Below, piece after piece: positions 28,914-36,132 of a stretch of DNA of 43,458 nucleotides. The DNA is from Jannaschia seosinensis (GTDB lineage Bacteria > Pseudomonadota > Alphaproteobacteria > Rhodobacterales > Rhodobacteraceae). The number at the start of each line of letters is the position of its first letter. The stretch's first letter is position 1. The notes under the pieces were generated by a model that worked only from the letters and a program-made list of their open reading frames with translations, searched no databases and had not been told where the DNA came from. The translations under genes were made by a program, and so were the position numbers. Location of the stretch: assembly GCF_001408515.1 (NCBI RefSeq), contig NZ_CYPR01000001.1, forward strand, positions 1-43,458, in the 5' to 3' direction.

Positions 28914-30088
28914 CACACTACACGACACAGTGCTGGCTGAGGGCGGCTGGATGGATTCAACTGGACGACTCCGACCAAGGAAACATCCGATGCTTCACCA
29001 CGCCATCTCCGCCCTCACGAATATCCTGCGTCCAGATCTCGACTTGAGCAAGAGCCGTCTGGAGACGCTTTGCATGATCGTCATCGGCATGGTCAGCGCG
29101 CGCAGCGTGAACCTCGGCCATCTTGCCTGCGAACGACCGGGATCGGCCCTGACCTCGTCAACATACCGTCGGTTGCAACGCTTCTTCCAGCACGTCCATC
29201 TCGACGAGGACTGGTCGCTCCCGCTTCTGGTCCGGCTGTTGGGCCTGAACAAATCGTGGCTGCTCGCGCTCGACCGCACCAACTGGCAGATCGGCAAGAC
29301 CGAGGTGAACTTTCTCGTGCTCGCAGTCGTCACCCGTCGTTTCCGCGTCCCCCTGGTCTGGAGCCTGATCGAAGGCCGCGGGTGTTCCGACACCGACATG
29401 CGCATCGCCCTGATGGAGCGATATCTCGCGAATTTTCCCGCGACGACCATCCGTCTGCTGCTTGCCGATCGCGAGTTTGTCGGCGCAGGCTGGATGGAAT
29501 TTCTTAGTAAAAACAATATCCCCTTTGCTATCCGCGTAAGGGGAAATCTTCGCATTACGACCGAGGACGGTCACGACCTTACCTTGCGCGCAAGGCTGCG
29601 CCTGGCCCGCCGTGGCCGGGCTTTTCGCGCCCGCCTCGGCACACGCGAGGACGCAGCCGCCAGCAATACGCCGCTCCTGAACGTCGCGGCCAAGCCGCTC
29701 AAGGGAGAGTGGTTGATCGTGGTTACCAACGTCGCGCCGCGCACCGCGCTCGAAACCTACCGCAAACGTTGGGCGATCGAATGTCTGTTCGGCGATGCCA
29801 AGACGCGTGGCCTCAACCTCGAGGACACACGTCTCACCGATCCACGCAAACTCGCTCTGCTCATGTCCCTTGTCGCGCTTGCCCTTGCCTGGGCCGGTCG
29901 CGCCGCCGCAGACCTTCTCGGCAAGCGCGCGCCGCCGCGCAAAAGCCACGGCCACTACGCCAGATCCTGGTTTCGAACCGGCTTCGACCACATCCGAAGC
30001 CGCCTCAGAGCCGATCCCCTCGACGCCATCGCGTCGTGGCAGAGGATCAACCCAGAAGCACGAAAGCCCTGCGGAGTCGTGTAGTGTG
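28914..30088 (+). mobile_element. IS4-family insertion sequence
   Basis: CACACTACACGAC (28914-28926) and GTCGTGTAGTGTG (30076-30088) form perfect 13-base terminal inverted repeats around a full-length IS4-type transposase gene, giving an element of about 1175 bp. No matching target duplication is visible at the two ends (ATTC before, CGCC after), which suggests deletion or recombination after insertion. The right flank is a 5'-truncated cueR-like gene. Confidence 0.85.
28990..30084 (+). CDS. IS4-family transposase
   Basis: The 364-residue DDE transposase has the first Asp in WLLALDRTNWQIG, the second in IRLLLADREFVG, and the IS4 YREK signature Y-x2-R-x3-E-x6-K in YRKRWAIECLFGDAK, all intact. 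The enzyme cuts and pastes the surrounding element using its 13-bp ends. The ATG at 28990 follows AAGGAAAC at good spacing; the frame extends upstream into the left inverted repeat (28891), and 28951 is another option. The reading frame is complete, so the element could be active. Confidence 0.9.
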   Translation: MLHHAISALTNILRPDLDLSKSRLETLCMIVIGMVSARSVNLGHLACERPGSALTSSTYRRLQRFFQHVHLDEDWSLPLLVRLLGLNKSWLLALDRTNWQIGKTEVNFLVLAVVTRRFRVPLVWSLIEGRGCSDTDMRIALMERYLANFPATTIRLLLADREFVGAGWMEFLSKNNIPFAIRVRGNLRITTEDGHDLTLRARLRLARRGRAFRARLGTREDAAASNTPLLNVAAKPLKGEWLIVVTNVAPRTALETYRKRWAIECLFGDAKTRGLNLEDTRLTDPRKLALLMSLVALALAWAGRAAADLLGKRAPPRKSHGHYARSWFRTGFDHIRSRLRADPLDAIASWQRINPEARKPCGVV

Positions 30089-30127
30089 CGCCATGATATG
30101 CCGCCCCTCAGGGCATCACCAACTTTC

Positions 30128-30448
30128 GCGCGTTTCTCGGCGGAGAATGGGTATCGCGACTATTCCAACGAGGACGTCCACCGGCTCCGCTTCGTCCAGC
30201 GTTCCCGCAGCCTCGGCTTCTCGGTCGAGGAATGCAGGCAACTGCTCTCCCTCTACACCGACCGCGATCGCGCCAGCGCGGATGTGAAGGCGATCGCGAC
30301 CGAGAAGCTCGGCGAGATCGACCGCAAGATCGCGGAATTGACCGGGTTGCGGGAGATGCTCGGGCATCTCGTCGAGACCTGTCACGGAGACGCCCGGCCG
30401 GACTGCCCGATCATCGACGGGCTCTCCGGCAAGTCGCGCGACCACTAG
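30128..30448 (+). pseudogene. cueR-like regulator, 5' end lost
   Basis: The frame from about 30128 encodes FSAENGYRDYSNEDVHRLRF and then QRSRSLGFSVEECRQLLSLY, KIAELTGLREMLGHL and ETCHGDARPDCPIIDGL. This is the C-terminal four fifths of a MerR-family CueR copper regulator, including the dimerisation helix and the Cys-x-(6-8)-Cys copper loop. The DNA-binding N-terminus (the NIGDVAKRSGLPAKTIRYYE-like part) is absent: about 40 bases upstream is the IS4 element. The fragment can no longer bind DNA normally. A copper ATPase gene would be the usual partner and is not present in the window, so a copper locus was probably damaged by the IS. Confidence 0.85.
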
Positions 30449-30534
30449 GAGCCAAGGGATTGGAACAATGATGGGCGTGAAATACGTCTTCTTTCGATGA
30501 ACACCTCGTATTGGCTCACGCGAGCGCACCGATG

Positions 30535-31349
30535 GGCCTTGTCAAAAGAACTTCGCTTGAGGCGGAGCGGGCGGCTGGATAGCTTCGTCGCATGACCAAG
30601 CGCAGCCCCTTCAAGTACTTCAAGACCAGCTCCGAGATCATCCGGCTGGCGGTGATGATGTACGTCCGTTTCCCGCTGTCGCTGCGGAACGTCGAGGATC
30701 TGCTGCACGAGCGCGGCGTCGACGTCAGCCACGAGACGGTGCGCTTCTGGTGGCATCGCTTCGGGCCGCTATTCGCGGGCGAGATCCGGAAGCGACGCAT
30801 TGAGGGCATGAAGTCGAGCCGCTGGCGCTGGCACCTCGACGAGATGTTCGTGAAGATCAACGGCGAGCAGCACTACCTCTGGCGGGCGGTCGATCATGAG
30901 GGCGAGGTGCTGGAAAGCTTGGTCACGAAGACGCGGGACAAGAAGGCCGCGCTGAAATTCCTCAGAAAAGCAATGAAGAAGCACGGGCGAGCAGATGTCC
31001 TCGTGACGGACAAGCTTCGCTCCTACGGCGCGGCCCTGAAGGACCTCGGCATGGCGGACCGGCAGGAGACCGGTCGATGGCTGAACAACCGCGCGGAGAA
31101 TTCGCACCTGCCGTTCCGACGACGCGAGAGGGCCATGCAGCGCTTTCGGCGAATGCGAAGTCTGCAGAAGTTTGCCGCCGTCCACGCCTCCGTCTCGAAC
31201 CACTTCAACCAGGAACGCAGCCTCTCCAGCCGAGACATCTTCAAGACCAACCGCACCGCCGCTCTCGCCGAGCGGCGCGGTCTTTGCGCAGGATAATGGC
31301 CAGGCCCCCTGCCCTTCCTGAGACTGATTCAATTTAGTCTGCCAGCACC
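30535..31349 (+). mobile_element. IS6-family element, copy 1
   Basis: The ends are set by comparison with copy 2 (34997-35810): both begin at CTTGTCA(A/G)AAGAACTTCG and finish with GTCTGCCAGCACC. The imperfect terminal repeats share GGxxxTGxCAGA-type bases. The element is about 815 bp with one transposase gene. The 8 bases on each side (CACCGATG, CCCCGAGG) agree at 6 of 8 positions, not a clean target duplication. Confidence 0.8.
30592..31296 (+). CDS. IS6-family transposase, copy 1
   Basis: The 234-residue DDE transposase contains an N-terminal helix-turn-helix (YVRFPLSLRNVEDLLHERGV), the catalytic Asp in WHLDEMFVKING, the second in DVLVTDKLRSYG, and Glu in WLNNRAENSHLPFR, with the KxxxQxF-type tail of IS6/IS26 relatives. 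IS6 elements move by replicative or conservative cointegrate formation and often gather genes between direct copies. This copy differs from copy 2 at seven residues (Ser13, Trp54, Met73, Leu, Ala, Ser and Arg near the C-terminus), so the two are not a fresh duplicate. The frame is intact. Confidence 0.93.
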   Translation: MTKRSPFKYFKTSSEIIRLAVMMYVRFPLSLRNVEDLLHERGVDVSHETVRFWWHRFGPLFAGEIRKRRIEGMKSSRWRWHLDEMFVKINGEQHYLWRAVDHEGEVLESLVTKTRDKKAALKFLRKAMKKHGRADVLVTDKLRSYGAALKDLGMADRQETGRWLNNRAENSHLPFRRRERAMQRFRRMRSLQKFAAVHASVSNHFNQERSLSSRDIFKTNRTAALAERRGLCAG

Positions 31350-31642
31350 CCCCGAGGTACTGTCAGGGCGTCACAGCTCGATAGTCTGATTGGGCCCCGG
31401 CAAGCGGACTTCATCAGGGCCAGCGGTCACATGCACCGCGCGCACAGGCCGGACAAATGACCGCAACCTGCTTTGATCCACGTCACTCGACAAAACCCTT
31501 GCAAAACAGGAGCCGTCCACAAATGACACCACCCGCCATGGAACTGCGCTTCCGAGATCGTGCAGTGCGTCTCGGCAGGCCCGATCACGACACCCCGGAG
31601 CGGGTCCTTTCCGGCGACCGGCGGGCGCGTTAGGAACGGCCC
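31350..31642 (+). other. Leader region of the helicase gene inside the IS6 bracket
   Basis: No conserved gene is seen in these 293 bases. A FNR-type site lies at 31473-31486. A 36-residue frame, 31523-31633, has AGGAG 11 bases upstream but no recognised family. The rest has no visible structure. Confidence 0.4.
31473..31486 (+). promoter_or_regulatory. FNR/FnrL-type half-palindromic site
   Basis: TTGATCCACGTCAC matches the FNR consensus TTGAT-N4-ATCAA at 8 of 10 fixed positions; G at the first base of the right arm is accepted by alphaproteobacterial FnrL. It lies 36 bases before a small ORF and 156 bases before the helicase start. Oxygen-linked control is only a suggestion. Confidence 0.4.
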
Positions 31643-34600
31643 ATGGACATCCGGCTGAGTGATCATTTCGACGGGGCGGCGCTGCAGCGCGGGCTTGACT
31701 ATGCGCGGCGCGGTCTCGTCGTCTCGGTTGATGAATCGGCGGACGGTGCGCTCGCGTCGCAGGTGTCGAACGGACGCGGAACCACGTATCATCAACGGAT
31801 CGCCCTCGGCGATGGATGGCTGGACGGGGACTGCTCCTGCCCGATTGGCCACAATTGCAAGCATGTGGCCGCGGTGCTGATGACATGGGCCGCACAGCAA
31901 AACGAGCGCCCCGGCCTTGCGGCCCCGGTGCAGGGCTGGCTCAGACGGGTCACGGAGGCCGCGCAGCCGCGACACCTGCCGGAGGCGCGGCCCGAAGATT
32001 ACCCGGACAATGTCAAGGATCGCCTGCTCTACGTGCTGTCGCCGCATGGCGCGCAGGTGCGGATCGACATCTGCAAGGGGCGGATCAACGCGGCGGGCAC
32101 CGGGCTCAACAAGTCCATCCGGCGCTATGACGCGGCGCACGCCCTGCGCAGCACCGGCCCGGCGAAGTTCATTCGCCCGCTGGACCTGGAACTGCTGTCG
32201 GCGCTGGCACAGGCGCGGCTCTGGGATGCGAGCTACAGTTACGGGCTGCCCGATCTGCTGCGCCCCAAGGGGCAGGACGCCATCGCGCTGATCCGCCGGC
32301 TCTGCGACACCGGCAGATTTCTGCACGACACTGTTCCGGGCGCGCAACTGAACTGGTCCGAGGACCGGCCCGCAGCGCGCCTCGCGTGGCGAATGGCGGC
32401 AGATGGCCGCCAGCGGCTGAGCTTCGTCGAGGCCGACGGACAGCCTTTGCATCTGCGCAGCCTCGATGGCGCGGCGCTCTGGGTGGATCCTGCGAAAGGA
32501 CGGATAGGGGCGCTGGAGGGGGCCGTCGATGCCGACGCGCTGCAACTGGTGGAGGCCAGCCCCGATATCGCTCCGAACGAAACCGAGGCCCTGGGTGTTT
32601 CGTTGCCCGATACGCTCGCGGGGCTGGACCTGCCGCGCCCGCGCACGGTCCGGCAGACCCGGCGCAAGGCGAAGCAGCGGGTCGCCCGGCTGATCCTCGG
32701 CCGCGAGTCCGCCCGTGACGGGCCGCGGTTTTACGGCACGGCCATGCAGTTGCCCACGCTCACCCTGCGTTTCGTCTATGACGGACAGGAGGTCGCAGAG
32801 GGGGGCGCCGATCCGCAGATGGTCGGGGACGGCGAGATCGTGACCCTCACACGCGATTCCCGCTGGGAGGCCGCCTGTGCCACGCGGCTGATGGAGGCCG
32901 GCGCGCTGCCCGTGGAGGAACTGGAAATCCATTGGCCCGGCGAGCGCATGATGGACTGCGATTTCGTCTTCGCCGATGGCGAGATGAACCTGCAAACGCT
33001 GGAGGTCTCGGACGAACGCGCGGCGCTGGATTTCGCCTTTCACGTGGTGCCCGAATTGCGCCGCGACGGTTGGGAGGTGATCGAGACGCCGACATGGCCC
33101 TATCGCCTGAGCGAGGAGGCGGCCGAGCTGACGGTCACGACCGAGGCCGAGGCCGGCGAGGCGTTTCAGGGCAACGACTGGTTCTCGCTGGGATTTCAGG
33201 CCGAGATCGGCGGCAAGCCGGTGGATGTGGCACCGCTGGTTGCGGCCTTCCTGGAACAGATCCGCGAGGACTGGGACGAGGTGCCGGATGTCGATACGCT
33301 CAGGCAGCACCTGATCGACCGGCCCGTCTATCTGGACCGTGGCAAGGCGGGATATGTCGCGCTGGATCTCAGCCCGCTGGCGCCCCTGCTGCACCTGTTC
33401 CTGACCCACCACACCGAACTCGGCGCGCTGCACCCGTCCGATGCCAACGTCGCAAGGCTGGCCGAGGAGGCGCTGGCAGGCAGCGGCATCCGCTTTGCAG
33501 ACAATGTCGGGATCCTGCCGCTGGCGCGCAGCCTGCAGGCGTTGGCCGAGGCCGACAGCTTCGAACCGCCCGAGGGCCTGACAGCGCAACTTCGAAGCTA
33601 TCAGGCCTACGGCGCCGCCTGGATGGGCACTCTGCTGGAGGCCGGGTTCGGCGGCGTGCTGGCCGATGACATGGGGTTGGGCAAGACTGTGCAGACGCTG
33701 GCGCTGTTGCAGGCGCGGCGGGAGGCCGGCGCGGCTGGTCCGGCGCTGCTGATCGTGCCGACCAGCCTGCTCTACGGCTGGCAGGCGCAGGCCATGCAGT
33801 TCACCCCGGATCTGCGTCTCGTGGTTCTGCACGGCCCCGACCGCGCGGCCCTGCGCGACGCCGCGTTGCAGGCCGATCTGGTGATGACGACCTATCCGCT
33901 GCTGGCGCGCGACCGTGACTGGCTGGCGGCGCAGGACTGGCCGCTGGTCATCCTGGACGAGGCGCAGACGCTGAAGAACCCCGCCTCGCAGATGGCGAAA
34001 ACCCTGCGCGAGATCCCAGCACGCGGGCGGCTGGCCCTGACGGGCACGCCGCTGGAAAACTCGCTGCAGGATCTCTGGACGCTGATAGACTGGGTCAACC
34101 CGGGCCTGCTGGGAGATCGCAAGCGATTCCAGGCGCTGTTCCGCACGCCGATCGAGAAACACGGCGATGCCGCCGCGCAGGCCCGGCTGAACCGTCGCCT
34201 GCGCCCGTTCATGCTGCGCCGCACAAAAGAGGCGGTCGCCACCGAACTGCCGCCCCGGACCGAGATCCTCGATCGCGTCGACCTGCCGAAGCCGCAGCAG
34301 GCGCTTTACGAGACAGTGCGCAGCGCGATGGATGCCCGCGTACGAGAGGCCATTGCCAAACGGGGGGCGGCGGCGGCCCGGATCACGGTCCTCGACGCGC
34401 TCCTGAAGTTGCGGCAGGTTTGCTGCGACCCCGCGCTGGTCAAGACCGAGGCCGCCCGCTCCGTCACCGACAGCGCCAAGCGTGCCCGGCTGCGCGACCT
34501 TCTGGGCGAGCTGGTCGCTGAGGGGCGCCGCGTACTGGTCTTCTCGCAATTCGTCGAGATGCTGCGCTTGATCGAGGCCGATCTGGCCGCAGCGGGGATT

Positions 34601-34990
34601 TCCCATTTGACCCTGACGGGGCAGACGCAGAACCGCGCGCAGGTCCTCGACAGCTTCGCGCAAGGCGAAGCGGCGGTGTTCCTGCTCAGCCTCAAGGCGG
34701 GCGGCGTCGGCCTGACCCTGACCGAAGCCGACACGGTGATCCTTTACGATCCGTGGTGGAATCCGGCAGTCGAGCGTCAGGCGATGGACCGCACCCACCG
34801 CATCGGGCAGGACAAGCCGGTCTTCGTCCATCGGCTCGTGGCAGCCGGCACCGTCGAGGAAAAGATCCTCGACATGCAGGCCCGCAAACAGGCGCTTGCC
34901 GATGCGTTGTTCGACGAAGACGGCGGCGCGACCGAGACGCTGCTGGACGAAGCCACCCTGCAGGATCTCTTCGCCCCGCTGAACGGATGA
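31643..34990 (+). CDS. SNF2-family helicase with SWIM zinc finger
   Basis: The 1115-residue protein has a SWIM zinc finger at residues about 62-80 (CSCPIGHNCKHV, C-x-C-x(n)-C-x-H), a long middle region, and a C-terminal SNF2 motor: Walker A in LADDMGLGKTVQT (about 674), motif II VILDEAQTLKN (DEAQ, about 771), TGTPLENSLQDLW, then RecA-like domain 2 with VFSQFVEMLRLIEADL (about 967) and motif VI DRTHRIGQ (about 1050). This is the bacterial SNF2 (RapA-like but SWIM-bearing) group of ATP-dependent DNA or nucleoprotein translocases with unclear roles, often in genome maintenance or defence. The frame is intact. It lies between two IS6 copies, so transfer or rearrangement is likely. The ATG at 31643 has AGGAA upstream. 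Confidence 0.93.
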   Translation: MDIRLSDHFDGAALQRGLDYARRGLVVSVDESADGALASQVSNGRGTTYHQRIALGDGWLDGDCSCPIGHNCKHVAAVLMTWAAQQNERPGLAAPVQGWLRRVTEAAQPRHLPEARPEDYPDNVKDRLLYVLSPHGAQVRIDICKGRINAAGTGLNKSIRRYDAAHALRSTGPAKFIRPLDLELLSALAQARLWDASYSYGLPDLLRPKGQDAIALIRRLCDTGRFLHDTVPGAQLNWSEDRPAARLAWRMAADGRQRLSFVEADGQPLHLRSLDGAALWVDPAKGRIGALEGAVDADALQLVEASPDIAPNETEALGVSLPDTLAGLDLPRPRTVRQTRRKAKQRVARLILGRESARDGPRFYGTAMQLPTLTLRFVYDGQEVAEGGADPQMVGDGEIVTLTRDSRWEAACATRLMEAGALPVEELEIHWPGERMMDCDFVFADGEMNLQTLEVSDERAALDFAFHVVPELRRDGWEVIETPTWPYRLSEEAAELTVTTEAEAGEAFQGNDWFSLGFQAEIGGKPVDVAPLVAAFLEQIREDWDEVPDVDTLRQHLIDRPVYLDRGKAGYVALDLSPLAPLLHLFLTHHTELGALHPSDANVARLAEEALAGSGIRFADNVGILPLARSLQALAEADSFEPPEGLTAQLRSYQAYGAAWMGTLLEAGFGGVLADDMGLGKTVQTLALLQARREAGAAGPALLIVPTSLLYGWQAQAMQFTPDLRLVVLHGPDRAALRDAALQADLVMTTYPLLARDRDWLAAQDWPLVILDEAQTLKNPASQMAKTLREIPARGRLALTGTPLENSLQDLWTLIDWVNPGLLGDRKRFQALFRTPIEKHGDAAAQARLNRRLRPFMLRRTKEAVATELPPRTEILDRVDLPKPQQALYETVRSAMDARVREAIAKRGAAAARITVLDALLKLRQVCCDPALVKTEAARSVTDSAKRARLRDLLGELVAEGRRVLVFSQFVEMLRLIEADLAAAGISHLTLTGQTQNRAQVLDSFAQGEAAVFLLSLKAGGVGLTLTEADTVILYDPWWNPAVERQAMDRTHRIGQDKPVFVHRLVAAGTVEEKILDMQARKQALADALFDEDGGATETLLDEATLQDLFAPLNG

Positions 34991-34996
34991 CCAGAG

Positions 34997-35810
34997 GGCT
35001 TGTCAGAAGAACTTCGCTTGAGGCGGAGCAGGCGGCTGGCTAGGCTCCCCGCATGACCAAGCGCAGCCCCTTCAAGTACTTCAAGACGATCTCCGAGATC
35101 ATCCGGCTGGCGGTGATGATGTATGTCCGCTTCCCGCTGTCGCTTCGGAACGTCGAGGATCTGCTCCATGAGCGCGGCGTCGACGTCAGCCACGAGACGG
35201 TGCGCTTCTGGAGGCATCGCTTCGGGCCGCTATTCGCGGGCGAGATCCGCAAGCGACGCATCGAGGGCCTGAAATCGAGCCGCTGGCGCTGGCACCTCGA
35301 CGAGATGTTCGTGAAGATCAACGGCGAGCAGCACTACCTCTGGCGGGCGGTCGATCATGAGGGCGAAGTGCTGGAAAGCTTCGTCACGAAGACGCGGGAC
35401 AAGAAGGCTGCGCTGAAATTCCTCAGAAAAGCAATGAAGAAGCACGGCCGAGCAGATGTCCTCGTGACGGACAAGCTTCGCTCCTACGGCGCGGCTCTGA
35501 AGGACCTCGGCATGACGGACCGGCAGGAGACCGGTCGGTGGCTGAACAACCGCGCGGAGAATTTGCACCTGCCGTTCCGACGACGCGAGAGGGCCATGCA
35601 GCGCTTCCGGCGGATGCGAAGTCTGCAGAAGTTCGCCGCCGTCCACGCCTCCGTCTCGAACCACTTCAACCAGGAACGCAGCCTCTCCAGCCGAGACATC
35701 TTCAAGACCAACCGCACCGCCGCTCTCGCCGAGTGGCGCGGTCTTTGCGCAGGATAATAGTCAGGCCCCCTGCCCTTCCTGAGACTGGTTCGAATTAGTC
35801 TGCCAGCACC
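34997..35810 (+). mobile_element. IS6-family element, copy 2
   Basis: This element is about 814 bp, with the same ends as copy 1. Its left end starts 7 bases after the helicase stop. The flanks GACCAGAG (left) and TATCAGAG (right) agree at 6 of 8 bases. A 10-base direct repeat CAGAGGGCTT lies at 34992-35001 and 35814-35823, straddling both ends, and may be a decayed target duplication. Confidence 0.8.
35053..35757 (+). CDS. IS6-family transposase, copy 2
   Basis: The 234-residue protein is 97% identical to copy 1 (seven substitutions: Ile13, Arg54, Leu73, and Phe, Thr, Leu, Trp later). The DDE residues and the N-terminal HTH are unchanged. It is intact and in the same orientation as copy 1. 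The helicase stop is only 62 bases before its start codon, so insertion was tight against the 3' end of that gene. Confidence 0.93.
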   Translation: MTKRSPFKYFKTISEIIRLAVMMYVRFPLSLRNVEDLLHERGVDVSHETVRFWRHRFGPLFAGEIRKRRIEGLKSSRWRWHLDEMFVKINGEQHYLWRAVDHEGEVLESFVTKTRDKKAALKFLRKAMKKHGRADVLVTDKLRSYGAALKDLGMTDRQETGRWLNNRAENLHLPFRRRERAMQRFRRMRSLQKFAAVHASVSNHFNQERSLSSRDIFKTNRTAALAEWRGLCAG

Positions 35811-36132
35811 TATCAGAGGGCTTTGGACCCTGTTCGGATGACAAAACTTACAACTGGTTGAAAGTGGTCAAGGTGCCTATCGCATCCCACACGGGCCGAT
35901 GAGGAAGGTCGCTCTTGTTCGGTGCAGGATAGAGCCGGCTGAAACGGGAAATATTAGTGCGGCTGGGCCACCATGATCGTTCCCGCCGCCCCGTTTCATC
36001 CCATCCGCTCGCAGCAACACTTCACGTTGCACGATGACGCCGGGAAAGCGCTTGCAACCTGGGGGTTGGTTTGTCTGTGTTGCACGGATTGCGGTGCGAT
36101 CAGACACCGGATTCAACCAAAGGGAGTTCGCC
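35811..36132 (+). other. Gap before oppA, no gene recognised
   Basis: The 322 bases between the IS6 copy and oppA hold no ORF with family support; overlapping short frames are shadows of oppA. I could not identify a convincing sigma70 pair, so the oppA promoter remains undefined and may have been altered by the neighbouring IS. Confidence 0.4.

Larger units (their letters stand above)
30535..35810 (+). mobile_element. Direct IS6-family pair bracketing a SNF2 helicase gene
   Basis: Two IS6-family copies in the same orientation (30535-31349 and 34997-35810) enclose 3.65 kb containing a SWIM/SNF2 helicase gene and a FNR-like site. This is the pseudo-composite transposon layout common for IS26-type elements. 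The outer flanks do not show an 8-base duplication and the two copies are about 97% identical in protein, so whether the block moved as one unit is not proven. Confidence 0.55.

Noticed and set aside
31427-34831. 1134-codon open frame opposite the SNF2 helicase
   Set aside because: Antisense shadow; no domain pattern, while the sense frame carries all SNF2 motifs.
30535-35810. Clean composite transposon with 8-bp target duplication
   Set aside because: Outer flanks do not match and the two IS6 copies differ at seven residues, so a single-step composite transposition is not supported.
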